Origin: Endozoicomonas sp. OPT23
GTDB lineage: Bacteria; Pseudomonadota; Gammaproteobacteria; Pseudomonadales; Endozoicomonadaceae
Direction of reading: 5' to 3'
NCBI RefSeq assembly: GCF_009653635.1
Contig: NZ_PPFD01000005.1
Coordinates: 186,001-250,000, forward strand
Length of the DNA stretch: 64,000 nt
Shown: positions 17,583 to 25,706 of the stretch, piece by piece
How positions within the stretch are numbered: the first letter of the stretch is position 1
How the letters are laid out: every line of letters starts with the position of its first letter
Notes under the pieces: model-generated
The model's input: only the letters and a program-made list of their open reading frames with translations
What the model was told of the DNA's origin: nothing
Databases searched by the model: none
Program-made: the position numbers and the translations under genes

Positions 17583-17617
17583 GGCCCGTGAAAGAAATAT
17601 GGTTCGAGAAAGAAAAT

Positions 17618-17650
17618 AGTCAACTACCCCGCTCCAGGGGGCAGTTGACT
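17618..17650 (+). terminator. Hairpin after hydroxylase gene
   Basis: AGTCAACTACCCC (17618-17630) pairs with GGGGGCAGTTGACT (17637-17650), with one bulged or mismatched position. It lies 35 bases after the stop. There is no long T run. Confidence 0.55.
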
Positions 17651-17789
17651 CTCAGAGCATTAACAATCCATCACATACCTACCAACAACATCTCATTCTT
17701 CTGATCATTATTTCTCCGACTGTGTTTTCCTTCATTCTCCAGTAGAATCCAGAGCATTCGTTTCACTCTAATAAAGAATTCACTCATTA

Positions 17790-18689
17790 ATGATTTCAAG
17801 ATTTGAAAACAGCCTGCCTGCAGGTGTTCGTTTTATGCTGCTTTCAGCACTGGGTTTTTCACTGATGACCGCCTGCGTCAAGTTACTGAGTAACCAGAAT
17901 ATTCCGGTGATGGAGATCGTTGCCGCCCGTGCACTGGTTTCGTTGTTATTGAGCTATATCGATGTGAAACGGAAGGGTATTTCTATCTGGGGCAATAACA
18001 AACCATTATTGGTTGGTCGGGGTGTCGCTGGCGCATTAGCGCTGATGTGTGTTTATTACGCAGTCAGCACTCTGCCTCTTGCCGAAGCTACGCTACTGCA
18101 ATATCTGCATCCAGTCTTTACCGCTTTTCTGGCTCTGTTGTTTTTGAAAGAACATATCCAGAAATCGACCTTGGCCTGCATCATTTTCAGTCTTTGCGGG
18201 CTGGTGTTAATGGTTCAGCCTGATGCTCTTTTTGGCGGCGAAAGTCTGCTTCCGATTTTCAGTGTTGGTATTGCGCTGGCTGGAGCCTTTGGCAGCGCCG
18301 TAGCATATGTAATTGTTCGCAAGCTCAGCAGTCAGAAAGAAGACAGTTCAGTTATTATTTTTTATTTTCCGTTGATCGCCCTGCCACTATCGCTGCTGCT
18401 TCTGGGTGATGACTTTGTCGTACCCAATATGGAAACCCTGTTTATCATGGTTCTGGTTGGAATCTTCACCCAGATGGGGCAGATTGGCCTGACTCGCGCC
18501 ATGTCGACAGAATCTGCAGGAAAAGCGACAGCATTCTCCTATGTTCAGGTGCTTTTTTCAGTCTTGCTGGGATGGATTATTTTTTCAGAAGTGCCAACGC
18601 TTTGGACCTGGGTCGGCGGCAGTCTGATTATGGCCGGAGCATTGGTCAACGTTTATGGCAGCATGAGAGCTAAAGCAGAAAGTAGATAA
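17790..18689 (+). CDS. EamA/DMT-family permease
   Basis: A 299-residue protein with about ten hydrophobic segments in two EamA repeats. The first repeat includes GFSLMTACVKLL and the YYAVSTLPLAEATLLQYLHPVFTA loop region; the second ends IIFSEVPTLWTWVGGSLIMAGALV. Such drug/metabolite permeases export or import small metabolites; the substrate is unreadable. The start ATG at 17790 has a poor ribosome site (AAAGAATTC), and no better candidate was seen. Downstream, a repeat-bearing terminator separates it from the convergent DUF1329 copy 5. Confidence 0.87.
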   Translation: MISRFENSLPAGVRFMLLSALGFSLMTACVKLLSNQNIPVMEIVAARALVSLLLSYIDVKRKGISIWGNNKPLLVGRGVAGALALMCVYYAVSTLPLAEATLLQYLHPVFTAFLALLFLKEHIQKSTLACIIFSLCGLVLMVQPDALFGGESLLPIFSVGIALAGAFGSAVAYVIVRKLSSQKEDSSVIIFYFPLIALPLSLLLLGDDFVVPNMETLFIMVLVGIFTQMGQIGLTRAMSTESAGKATAFSYVQVLFSVLLGWIIFSEVPTLWTWVGGSLIMAGALVNVYGSMRAKAESR

Positions 18690-18701
18690 GGTTAGAAAGA
18701 A

Positions 18702-18769
18702 AAAAGCCGTACAACAGGAATACTCGGACATTTGAATTCGTATGTCTGCACACTTATTGTCCGGCTTTT
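18702..18769. terminator. Terminator stem with repeat R1 in its loop
   Basis: AAAAGCCGTACAA (18702-18714) pairs with TTGTCCGGCTTTT (18757-18769), one mismatch. The loop of 42 bases is almost wholly the palindromic repeat at 18721-18756. On the minus strand the stem runs into a T-rich tract, fitting a terminator for DUF1329 copy 5. Confidence 0.65.
18721..18756 (-). repeat. Palindromic TAAGT repeat R1 (short form, 36 bp)
   Basis: On the minus strand it reads TAAGTGTGCAGACATACG, then GAATTC, then AAATGTCCGAGTA. It is the shortest member of the family and lacks the GC-rich central hairpin seen in R2 and R4-R6. It lies in the loop of a terminator-like stem. Confidence 0.75.
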
Positions 18770-18797
18770 CAAATGGAAAGCTTTGGGTATAGCTCTA

Positions 18798-20204
18798 TCA
18801 GCGAATACCCAGTTTCCGCAGAGTCGATGGCTTAAACCATGCGTACTCTTTGGCATTCACATTCAATACGTCCAGCTTTTCTTCATTGAACAAGTCATCC
18901 AGTGCGTATTCACGGGATACCAGATCATAGTAAACACTGGTACGACGGGTAATGCCCGGCATATCATAACGGTTAATAGAGTTCAGCATGGTGACACGCC
19001 AGAGAGTAGCACGACCGTCGTACATATCGACGACACCTGGCACCCAGCTGTCCTCATCAACATAGACAACACGCTTTTTAAAGACGTTTCGCTCGCTCTC
19101 TTTCAGATTGGCTTCCACCACCCAGACACGGTGCAACTCATAACGCATATGCTCAGGATTTGGATGTCCTGCGGTCAGCAATTCATCGTAGCTGATAGAA
19201 GGATCTTCGAACTTATAGTTGTGGTATGGAATATAGAGTTCCTGCTTGCCCAGCAGCTTCCAGTTGTACTTGTCAGTAGCACCGTTAAAACCAATGCCAC
19301 TGTCCGTTGGCGAGAAGTTACCCACACCGGTTGGAGCATCATAGGAGATGGTTGGCGCTCTTCTTACACGACGGACACCCGGAGAGTAGGACCAGGCTGA
19401 ACGCGGCATGGCAGCTGCATCCAGCGGCTCATAAACCAGCACACTTTCACCCTTGTTACGAACAGGCTTCAGTGACTGGTACACTTGATAGATCTTCGGG
19501 TAATTCTTCTCTTGAAACTCTTCTATGGTCAGACTTGGATCAAAATAGGCCGCACGACTGGTGGTAGTCTTACGTCCCATCTGTCGTGAACCATCCCGAT
19601 AAACGACACCAGAACTGGCAGTGAATTCAGAAAAGTAGGGAAGACCCGCGTAGTGCATATTCCAGATAACTTCTTCACCGTTATTAGGAATAGGAAAGGC
19701 TGTGCCACCGAAGGCGTTTTTTACACCATTACCGCCATCGGAAAGTTCTGCACGGGTCGCATTTTCAAAGGCATTTTTATTGATAAAGTCAGAGTAACCA
19801 CCGGCACGATGACTCTGATAAACCGGCATTCTGAAGGTGTCAGGGAATGTCTTGAACATTTTCACCTGACCCGGAGACAGTCTGTCTTTATATTGTTCGA
19901 CATTCTCGGCAGTAATAGTAAACAGAGGCTTTTCATCGGCATAAGGATCGATGTAGCGACTGCCACTGCCCTGGTATTCAGCAGGAATTTTAAATTCTGC
20001 TGTCCATGCTGGAATAGAGCCGTCAGCATTACCTGCTCTTTCAGCACCCACCGGGGTAAGATCTTTGCCAAGACGAGCCGCCTGTTCGGGCGAAACTTTG
20101 GCGATGGCTGCACTTGAAATCAGTGATGCTGTTGCGACAACCAGCACTGATTGTTTAAAAGTGGACAGTTTTTTTGGCTTAGACATTCTTATTTTTATTT
20201 TCAT
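18798..20204 (-). CDS. DUF1329 protein, array copy 5
   Basis: 468 residues. The N-terminus is longer than in copies 1-4 (MKIKIRMSKPKKLSTFK before the hydrophobic core); starting at the internal ATG (20184-20186) would give a more usual signal peptide. The signal peptide ends AAIA before KVSPEQAARLG. Blocks present are YSPGVRRVRRAP, FNGATDKYNW, YELHRVWVVEANLKE, DEDSW and FKPSTLRKLGIR. It has SPTDSGIGFNG rather than TVDSGSGFNG, intermediate between copies 1-4 and copies 6/8. It carries the palindromic TCGAAAA...TTTTCGA leader motif. Confidence 0.9.
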   Translation of the reverse strand: MKIKIRMSKPKKLSTFKQSVLVVATASLISSAAIAKVSPEQAARLGKDLTPVGAERAGNADGSIPAWTAEFKIPAEYQGSGSRYIDPYADEKPLFTITAENVEQYKDRLSPGQVKMFKTFPDTFRMPVYQSHRAGGYSDFINKNAFENATRAELSDGGNGVKNAFGGTAFPIPNNGEEVIWNMHYAGLPYFSEFTASSGVVYRDGSRQMGRKTTTSRAAYFDPSLTIEEFQEKNYPKIYQVYQSLKPVRNKGESVLVYEPLDAAAMPRSAWSYSPGVRRVRRAPTISYDAPTGVGNFSPTDSGIGFNGATDKYNWKLLGKQELYIPYHNYKFEDPSISYDELLTAGHPNPEHMRYELHRVWVVEANLKESERNVFKKRVVYVDEDSWVPGVVDMYDGRATLWRVTMLNSINRYDMPGITRRTSVYYDLVSREYALDDLFNEEKLDVLNVNAKEYAWFKPSTLRKLGIR

Positions 20205-20217
20205 TACTCGCTACCGC

Positions 20218-20238
20218 TCGAAAAAGATCCATTTTCGA
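20218..20238. promoter_or_regulatory. Palindromic leader motif of DUF1329 copy 5
   Basis: TCGAAAA and TTTTCGA flank AGATCCA. A related GAAAA-(T/C)GGA-TTTTC motif sits just upstream of the start of copies 6 (23772-23788) and 8 (27093-27114), but not copies 1-4. It may be an operator shared by this subgroup. Confidence 0.4.
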
Positions 20239-20337
20239 AAGCAGGCGGAGATACAACTCGATTCTCAACCCATGTAAAACAGCTGTCTTACTTTCTTACG
20301 GCGGATTCTACTGCGAGAGAAATAAACCAGCATAGTC

Positions 20338-21231
20338 TCAGTGGATTATATACTTTGGTCGCTCCCCCCCCCTGCCAGTAACCACTTCCCAGCCCTGTAT
20401 TGCAGCCTTTCTGCTCACCCCCCAACGATAGTTACCAAACTCACCCGTTTCCCTGATGACTCGATGACAGGGAATCAACCAACCTATATTATTTTTGGCC
20501 AAGGCACTGCCAACAGCTCTTTGCGCCTTTGGAGACCCCGCCATATCTGCCAGCTGAGAATAGGAAAGCAACTGCCCGGGTTCAGTGGCAAGAAGCGCTT
20601 CCCAGACTTTTAATTGAAAGTTAGTACCTTGTATTAATAGATGAACTTTTTCGCCTGCTTTACCTGACTGAAATATTCTTGCTGCCAGTTGCCTGACTCC
20701 CTCCGTATTTTTCTGCAAACAAGCCTTTGACCATCGTTTCTGAAGTTCATCAACTATTCTTACTTCGTGTCGCGGTTCGTCGTCATACAGTTGGCCGTCA
20801 ATAAAAGACAAATGGCAGATACCTCTATCAGTCCAGCCTAAAAATACTCTGCCAAAGGGTGATTCTGCAAAACCATAGCTAATGACAAGGTTCTCTCCGA
20901 GTGACTTAACTTCTCCTGGAGTCATGGCTTCACAACTGATCATCAAATCATGCAAACGCCCCGGGCCAGAAAGACCTGCCTCTAATGAAGCCTGAAGAAT
21001 GTCACCCGATTCTCTTAATGCCTGCAAAGCCCGCTCTTTAGTGAGAAACTGAAGAAACCGTTTTGGAGACACGCCCGCCCACTGTTTGAATATACGCTGA
21101 AGGTGGTACTCACTAACTCCCACTACTTCAGCTACTTCCTGCAGAGAAGGCTGCTGATTTGCATGGGATCGAATATAAGCAATGGCCTTTGCCACATACT
21201 GATAGTGTTGCTTATCAGGAAAGTCAGGCAT
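20338..21231 (-). CDS. AraC-HTH/methylated-DNA methyltransferase fusion (Ada-like, no N-terminal zinc domain)
   Basis: 297 residues. Residues about 10-105 form an AraC-type helix-turn-helix (SLQEVAEVVGVSEYHLQRIFKQWAG). About 115-200 is the methyltransferase N-domain. 203-285 is the catalytic domain with PCHR at 254-257 (Cys255 accepts the alkyl group). It removes O6-alkyl groups from guanine and may regulate genes. The Ada N-terminal phosphotriester-repair zinc domain is absent, and the length fits the short Ada form. Its ATG overlaps the TGA of the upstream EamA gene by eight bases, so translation is probably coupled. A run of nine G codes near the extreme C-terminus. Confidence 0.9.
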   Translation of the reverse strand: MPDFPDKQHYQYVAKAIAYIRSHANQQPSLQEVAEVVGVSEYHLQRIFKQWAGVSPKRFLQFLTKERALQALRESGDILQASLEAGLSGPGRLHDLMISCEAMTPGEVKSLGENLVISYGFAESPFGRVFLGWTDRGICHLSFIDGQLYDDEPRHEVRIVDELQKRWSKACLQKNTEGVRQLAARIFQSGKAGEKVHLLIQGTNFQLKVWEALLATEPGQLLSYSQLADMAGSPKAQRAVGSALAKNNIGWLIPCHRVIRETGEFGNYRWGVSRKAAIQGWEVVTGRGGERPKYIIH

Positions 21232-22117
21232 TCACCTTCCCCTTCCTTTTGAAAAGACTACTTATAGAAAATCCTGTCACCAATGCAGTACCCACAATAA
21301 CCATCAGTGTGCCTGCAACCATATGCCAGCCAATGGCTTCATCCAGTATCAAGGCTCCCCATGCCACACCAAAAACTGGTACAAGAAAGGTCACAGTCAA
21401 TGCTGAAGGTGCACCTATATCGGCAATCAACTTGAAGTAAATCAAATAGGCCATGCCGGTACAGACAACACCCAGCAATAGAACCGAGGTAATCACGTCT
21501 GTGCCAGGTATGTCATTCACTGGTGAAAAGATAAGTAATGGCATGATCAACAAGGTCGCAGCCCACATACTGCCATGGGCATTATCAAAAGCTGGAACAG
21601 AAGCTGCTGTGCGTGCGTAAGTGCTCGCTATTCCATAACTGAAGGCCGCTCCCAGTGCAGCGATAATCGCCCACTCAGCCTTGTCCTGAAAAACCACACC
21701 ATCAAGCCCTACCAGCAAAGCAACACCCAGAATACCCGACAGCAGACCAATAACAGTTTTAACAGTCAGGCTGTTTTGCCGAGCCACTACACCAATCAAG
21801 GTTCCCCAGATCGGAGAAGTTGCATTCAATATAGACAGCATGGACGCCGTTAATGTTTGAGCTGACCATGCAAATAACAGAAAAGGCAACGCTGAATTAA
21901 ACAGGCCAATAATCAGAAAGTGTTTCCAATGCTGAAGCAGAGGTAGTTTTTTCTTTAGAGCAAATGCCACTACCGACAAAAAAAGTGCCGCCAGCCCTAC
22001 TCTTACTTCGATCATAACCGCCGGACTGAGCACTGTTGCCGCTATGCGCATAAACAGGAATGAGCCGCCCCAGATCGCAGCGAGAGCAAACAGTTGTAAT
22101 AGACTTGATGGATTCAT
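21224..22117 (-). CDS. EamA/DMT-family permease
   Basis: A 297-residue protein with about ten hydrophobic segments in two EamA repeats (AAIWGGSFLFMRIAA at 13-27; a second copy begins AIIAALGAAFSYGIAS). The second repeat ends ALILDEAIGWHMVAGTLMVIVGTALV. This is a cytoplasmic-membrane metabolite permease of unknown substrate. It is not a close copy of the plus-strand EamA gene at 17.8 kb. Its stop overlaps the start of the Ada-like gene, a pairing that suggests cotranscription. The signal-anchor-like N-terminus and basic tail (FKRKGKVNA) are normal for the family. Confidence 0.87.
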   Translation of the reverse strand: MNPSSLLQLFALAAIWGGSFLFMRIAATVLSPAVMIEVRVGLAALFLSVVAFALKKKLPLLQHWKHFLIIGLFNSALPFLLFAWSAQTLTASMLSILNATSPIWGTLIGVVARQNSLTVKTVIGLLSGILGVALLVGLDGVVFQDKAEWAIIAALGAAFSYGIASTYARTAASVPAFDNAHGSMWAATLLIMPLLIFSPVNDIPGTDVITSVLLLGVVCTGMAYLIYFKLIADIGAPSALTVTFLVPVFGVAWGALILDEAIGWHMVAGTLMVIVGTALVTGFSISSLFKRKGKVNA

Positions 22118-22224
22118 TCCAGTAATTCGCAGATATCATGACTTAGATAGCTCTCAGTATGCCGCTACTGTTTTTTGAATCCACCCGATTCTTGCGATAT
22201 TGAATAATTAACTGGAAGGAAAGT

Positions 22225-22349
22225 ATCTCAACAAGGTCTGCTTTCAGTGTGCAGACACACGTAATCGAATATTAGATTGTCATTTCCCCGCCTGCGGCGG
22301 GGAAATGACATACGAATTCAAATGTCCGAGTACTTAACCTTGTTGAGAT
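22225..22349. terminator. Terminator-like stem with repeat R2 in its loop
   Basis: ATCTCAACAAGGT (22225-22237) pairs perfectly with ACCTTGTTGAGAT (22337-22349). The enclosed 99 bases are a few bases of loop plus repeat R2. It lies 24 bases after the stop of DUF1329 copy 6 on the minus strand. It is the second case in the window of this repeat inside a hairpin loop. Confidence 0.6.
22247..22336 (+). repeat. Palindromic TAAGT repeat R2 (long form)
   Basis: It starts GTGTGCAGACACACGTAATC and ends AAATGTCCGAGTACTTA. The centre is a hairpin of TGTCATTTCCCCGCC against GGCGGGGAAATGACA. It has the same ends as R1 and R3 plus the GC-rich hairpin. Confidence 0.75.
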
Positions 22350-22372
22350 GACAGAAAGAGATGCGAGACAGT

Positions 22373-23761
22373 CTATCGAATACCCAGCTTACGTAGCGTA
22401 CGGGGTTTGAAATAACTCATTTTTTTGACATTGGTGTTAATCGGCGGATTATTTGCCGATGTCCTGTTAGTCATCTCATGAGCCAGATAAGCTCCACGCT
22501 CAAAATCGTGAAACAGGGTTGATCGGGTCATAATACCTGGAAGGTCATAGCGATATATAGAGTTCAGCAGCGACATCCTCAACAGCTCACCGCTGCTGTT
22601 GTAGAAATCTGAAACAGAAGGAGTCCAGCTGTCCTCATCAACATAGAGCACACGTTTACCATAGACATGTCTCTGATCATCTTTCAAAGTAGCTTCGACC
22701 ACCCAGACCCTGTGCAGCTCGTAACGCATATAATCAGGGTTAACATGTCCGGTATGCAGGAGGTCCTCAAACTCTACATCAGGGTCTTCAAAACGATAGG
22801 CATTATAGGGAATATACAACTCCTTTCGTCCAGCCAGCTTCCAGTTGTACTTTTCAGTTGAACCAGTAAACACACCTGTTGAGTCAGAAGGCATGAAATC
22901 GCCGAGCTCAGTCAGCACATCAAACTTTATGTTCGGCGCTCGTCGTACTTTTCGAACACCCGGCGTATAAGTCCAGGCAGCTCGCTTCCCTGAAACATAG
23001 TTAATCGGCTCATGAACCAGCACCCCCTCTCCTTTCTCTCTGGCAGGAGCTCGACGCTCAGAAAGGTAGAGAACCTTGGAGTAACGCTTGTTGTAGAACT
23101 CATCGATGGAACTGTCTTCATCAAAATAAGGAGATAAAGTTGTCACCACCTGCTTACCAAATAACTGGCTACCATCATTATAAACCAGCATGGAGTCACG
23201 TTCTTCACTGAGATAATAAGGTACGCCTGCCTGATTCAGGTTCCAGATAACCTCTTCACCACGCTTGGGAATAGGAAAAGGTGCACCACCATAAGCATTG
23301 ATTACGCCATCACCGGACTTATCGAGCACGGATCTGGTTGCGTTAAGACGGGTATTTTTTTCAATAAAATCCGAATAACTGCCATTTCGTCGACTAGTGT
23401 AAACCGGCATTCGAAAAGTATCTGGATAAGCCTCAAACATCTTGATCTGCCCAGGTGAAAGCTTATCCCTGTACTGATTCAGATTATCTGGTGTGATGGT
23501 AAAAAGAGGCTTGTCTTCGGGATAGGGATCAGGAAAAACATTGCTGTTTTTCTTGTAACTGGATGGAACCTTAAACGCTGGATTCCAGGCTGGAATAGTC
23601 CCTTCCTTGTTGCCCGCCTTGATGGCACCAGTGGGTGTCAGGGTTTTGCCCAGCTGAGCAGCCTCTTCAGGAGAAACCTTGGCCATTACCGTACCAGCGG
23701 TTATAGATCCTGCTGTCAGCAATACCAGTGAACTGTTTTTTATTATTTTTATTGTTTTCAT
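22373..23761 (-). CDS. DUF1329 protein, array copy 6
   Basis: 462 residues, start ATG with AGAGG at good spacing. The signal peptide ends TVMA before KVSPEEAAQLG. It forms a distinct pair with copy 8: both have YTPGVRKVRRAPN in place of GVRRVRRAP, and VFTGSTEKYNW or AFTGSTIKFNW in place of FNGATDRYNW. The rest of the frame is conserved (YELHRVWVVEATLKD, DEDSW, FKPRTLRKLGIR). PKRGEEVIWN replaces NGEEAIWN. The leader motif TGAAAAC-TCC-GTTTTCA sits just upstream. The changes in the central block suggest a different ligand from copies 1-4 (inference). Confidence 0.9.
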   Translation of the reverse strand: MKTIKIIKNSSLVLLTAGSITAGTVMAKVSPEEAAQLGKTLTPTGAIKAGNKEGTIPAWNPAFKVPSSYKKNSNVFPDPYPEDKPLFTITPDNLNQYRDKLSPGQIKMFEAYPDTFRMPVYTSRRNGSYSDFIEKNTRLNATRSVLDKSGDGVINAYGGAPFPIPKRGEEVIWNLNQAGVPYYLSEERDSMLVYNDGSQLFGKQVVTTLSPYFDEDSSIDEFYNKRYSKVLYLSERRAPAREKGEGVLVHEPINYVSGKRAAWTYTPGVRKVRRAPNIKFDVLTELGDFMPSDSTGVFTGSTEKYNWKLAGRKELYIPYNAYRFEDPDVEFEDLLHTGHVNPDYMRYELHRVWVVEATLKDDQRHVYGKRVLYVDEDSWTPSVSDFYNSSGELLRMSLLNSIYRYDLPGIMTRSTLFHDFERGAYLAHEMTNRTSANNPPINTNVKKMSYFKPRTLRKLGIR

Positions 23762-23771
23762 CTATTGCCTC

Positions 23772-23788
23772 TGAAAACTCCGTTTTCA
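23772..23788. promoter_or_regulatory. Palindromic leader motif of DUF1329 copy 6
   Basis: TGAAAAC and GTTTTCA are perfect inverted repeats around TCC, ten bases upstream of the start codon and next to the ribosome site. Related motifs precede copies 5 and 8. It could be an operator or a small translational hairpin. Confidence 0.45.
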
Positions 23789-23866
23789 AACAGCACTCAA
23801 TAACTGCACAGGGTACTTCATTACTCCTTTATCCCTGATATCTTGCGCTAACCTCTTTTTCAATAG

Positions 23867-23894
23867 CCAAAAGGCTGCAAAAACAGCCTTTTGG
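23867..23894. terminator. Hairpin after DUF1329 copy 7
   Basis: CCAAAAGGCTG (23867-23877) pairs perfectly with CAGCCTTTTGG (23884-23894). It lies 55 bases after the copy 7 stop on the minus strand. There is no long T run beyond the stem. Confidence 0.6.
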
Positions 23895-23948
23895 GGTTTA
23901 GCTCGCTTTCCATCTCAGTGAAGGAAGGCGTTTCATCAAACCTGTCGC

Positions 23949-25352
23949 TTAGCGAACACCCAGTTTACGCAGGGTGGCCGGTTTGAAGTAGCTGTACTCT
24001 TTAGTTCCAGAACCCTGGCCTAACTTCTTCTTGGTTCTGTTCCACAGAACATCAACCAGGTACTCATTGGAAACCATGTCGTGGTACATATAAGAGCGAA
24101 GCATTACAGAGTTTCTATCAAACTGTCGTTTACTGTTACCAAGCACTACTCTCCAGAGCTCACCACGGTTGTCGTATAAGTCAGCAACCATCGGAATCCA
24201 GGTGTCCTCATCAAGCAGAATGGTTCGCTTGGCAAAGACATTACGCTCACCTTCTTTAACCGTTGCTTCTACTACCCATGCACGATGCAATTCATAACGC
24301 ATAAATTCCGGGTTTACATGGCCTTTTGTCAGCATTTCATCAAAGCTGTCCAGAGGCCTGTCGAAGCTATGGGCATTGTAAGGTACATAGAACTCTTTTC
24401 GGCCCAGTAATTTCCAGTCATAACGATCAGTCGCACCGTTGAAACCTTTACCACTGTCGACGGTATTAAATTTGCCAAGTCCTTCGAAATTATCATAGGC
24501 GACGGTCGGAGCACGACGAACCCGGCGCACACCAGGAGAGTAGCTCCATACCGACTGAGGTGTTTTATCGGCATTCATACGGGTATAAATCAGGGTAGCA
24601 CCACCCTTGTTCCGGGCTGGGGCAGTCTGCTGAATCATAATCATCTGCCTTGGGTAGTTTTCTTTTTCAAACTCATCAAGGGATGAAGCCGGGTTAAAGT
24701 ACGGGTTATAAAGTTCCGAAATAGAGCCAGCTTCCAATCGCTTACCGTTTCGATAAACCAGAGCACTCTCGTTCACTTCCTTGAAATAGACTGGTGCAGA
24801 AGCTGCGCCCAGGTTCCAGATAGCTTCTTCGCCATTGTTGGGCATCGGAAAAGGAACAGTACCATAGGCATTTACTACACCATTACCAGAAGGCACCAGC
24901 TCTGCCCGGGTCGCATTTTCTATGGCACTTTTATAAACAAAACTGGAGTAACCACTTTTACGATGAGTCGGGTAAACCGGCATTTTAAAAGTGTCCGGGT
25001 ACGTCTCAAACATCTTGACCTGTCCAGCTGTCAACTTGTCCTTATACTGCTCAACATTTTCTGCAGTAATGGTGAACAGTGGCTTCTCGGCAGCATAAGG
25101 GTCTGAAATCTTATCAGCTGGATCAATACCCTCAGGAATAGACATATCCGGATTCCAAGCCGGAATAGTGCCTTCAGCATTTCCCGCACGAATTGCTCCC
25201 ATTGGAGTCAGTTCTGTACCGGAAACACCCAGCTTAGCTGCTTCTTCAGCAGACACTTTGGCCTGAGCAGAACCCACAGCCAGCATGCTGGTTGCAAAAG
25301 CAAGGGAAGTGATGGAGGTTTTCAAGAGAGAATTTTTTATTATGTACTTCAT
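23949..25352 (-). CDS. DUF1329 protein, array copy 7
   Basis: 467 residues, start MKYIIKNSLL. The signal peptide ends SAQA before KVSAEEAAKLG. It pairs with copy 9: both have a four-residue insertion (LGVSGTELTP or LGIEGTELTP against LGKELTP), GAIRAGNAEGT and GKFNTVD(S/A)GKGFNGATDRYDWKLLGRKE. Other blocks are YSPGVRRVRRAP, YELHRAWVVEATVKEG (Ala for the usual Val) and DEDTW (Thr for Ser). The tail is FKPATLRKLGVR. The ribosome site is weak (AAGTAGAATAAT). The two-gene subgroup and its matching N-terminus point to one duplication event separate from copies 1-4. Confidence 0.9.
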   Translation of the reverse strand: MKYIIKNSLLKTSITSLAFATSMLAVGSAQAKVSAEEAAKLGVSGTELTPMGAIRAGNAEGTIPAWNPDMSIPEGIDPADKISDPYAAEKPLFTITAENVEQYKDKLTAGQVKMFETYPDTFKMPVYPTHRKSGYSSFVYKSAIENATRAELVPSGNGVVNAYGTVPFPMPNNGEEAIWNLGAASAPVYFKEVNESALVYRNGKRLEAGSISELYNPYFNPASSLDEFEKENYPRQMIMIQQTAPARNKGGATLIYTRMNADKTPQSVWSYSPGVRRVRRAPTVAYDNFEGLGKFNTVDSGKGFNGATDRYDWKLLGRKEFYVPYNAHSFDRPLDSFDEMLTKGHVNPEFMRYELHRAWVVEATVKEGERNVFAKRTILLDEDTWIPMVADLYDNRGELWRVVLGNSKRQFDRNSVMLRSYMYHDMVSNEYLVDVLWNRTKKKLGQGSGTKEYSYFKPATLRKLGVR

Positions 25353-25706
25353 ATTATTCTACTTATTATTACTGCTTTTTTTGTAGCAACAGTTTCGCGT
25401 ACCAACCCTTCCCTTACCCAAACACTGAATAACCTAGAGCCTGACTAAGTCATACAGCGTTAAGATAAGCTATATCGAAGAGCTCGTCACACAACTGAAG
25501 CGCACGCCTTAACTCTATCAGATAAGCGCTTTGACTCACACTATTTTTCTAATAATAAAGTCGTATATCTACGTAGCGAAATCCGAATATCAGAGACTGC
25601 ATACAAATATTACATTGCTGTTGTCCGCCACAGACTGGCAACAGCTTATGCATTCGTATGTCTGAGCACATACAGCCCCTGAAGGAGGACCATTAAATAC
25701 GAATAA
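25353..25706. other. Gene-free spacer between DUF1329 copies 8 and 7
   Basis: 354 bases without a coding sequence. It holds a short AAGCGC/GCGCTT pairing (25498-25503, 25526-25531) and a diverged copy of the TAAGT repeat (R8, about 25565-25672). It must also contain the end of the copy 7 leader. No clear terminator for copy 8 was seen. Confidence 0.5.
25565..25672 (-). repeat. Palindromic TAAGT repeat R8 (diverged)
   Basis: The right end GCATTCGTATGTCTGAGCAC and the central pairing GCTGTTG/CAACAGC around a TCCGCC core match the family. The left arm (TATATCTACGTAGCG) is degenerate. Boundaries are approximate. Confidence 0.45.

Noticed and set aside
20364-20372. Run of nine C/G in the Ada-like gene as a phase-variation switch
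   Set aside because: The run sits in the last codons after the catalytic domain, so slippage would alter only about eight end residues.
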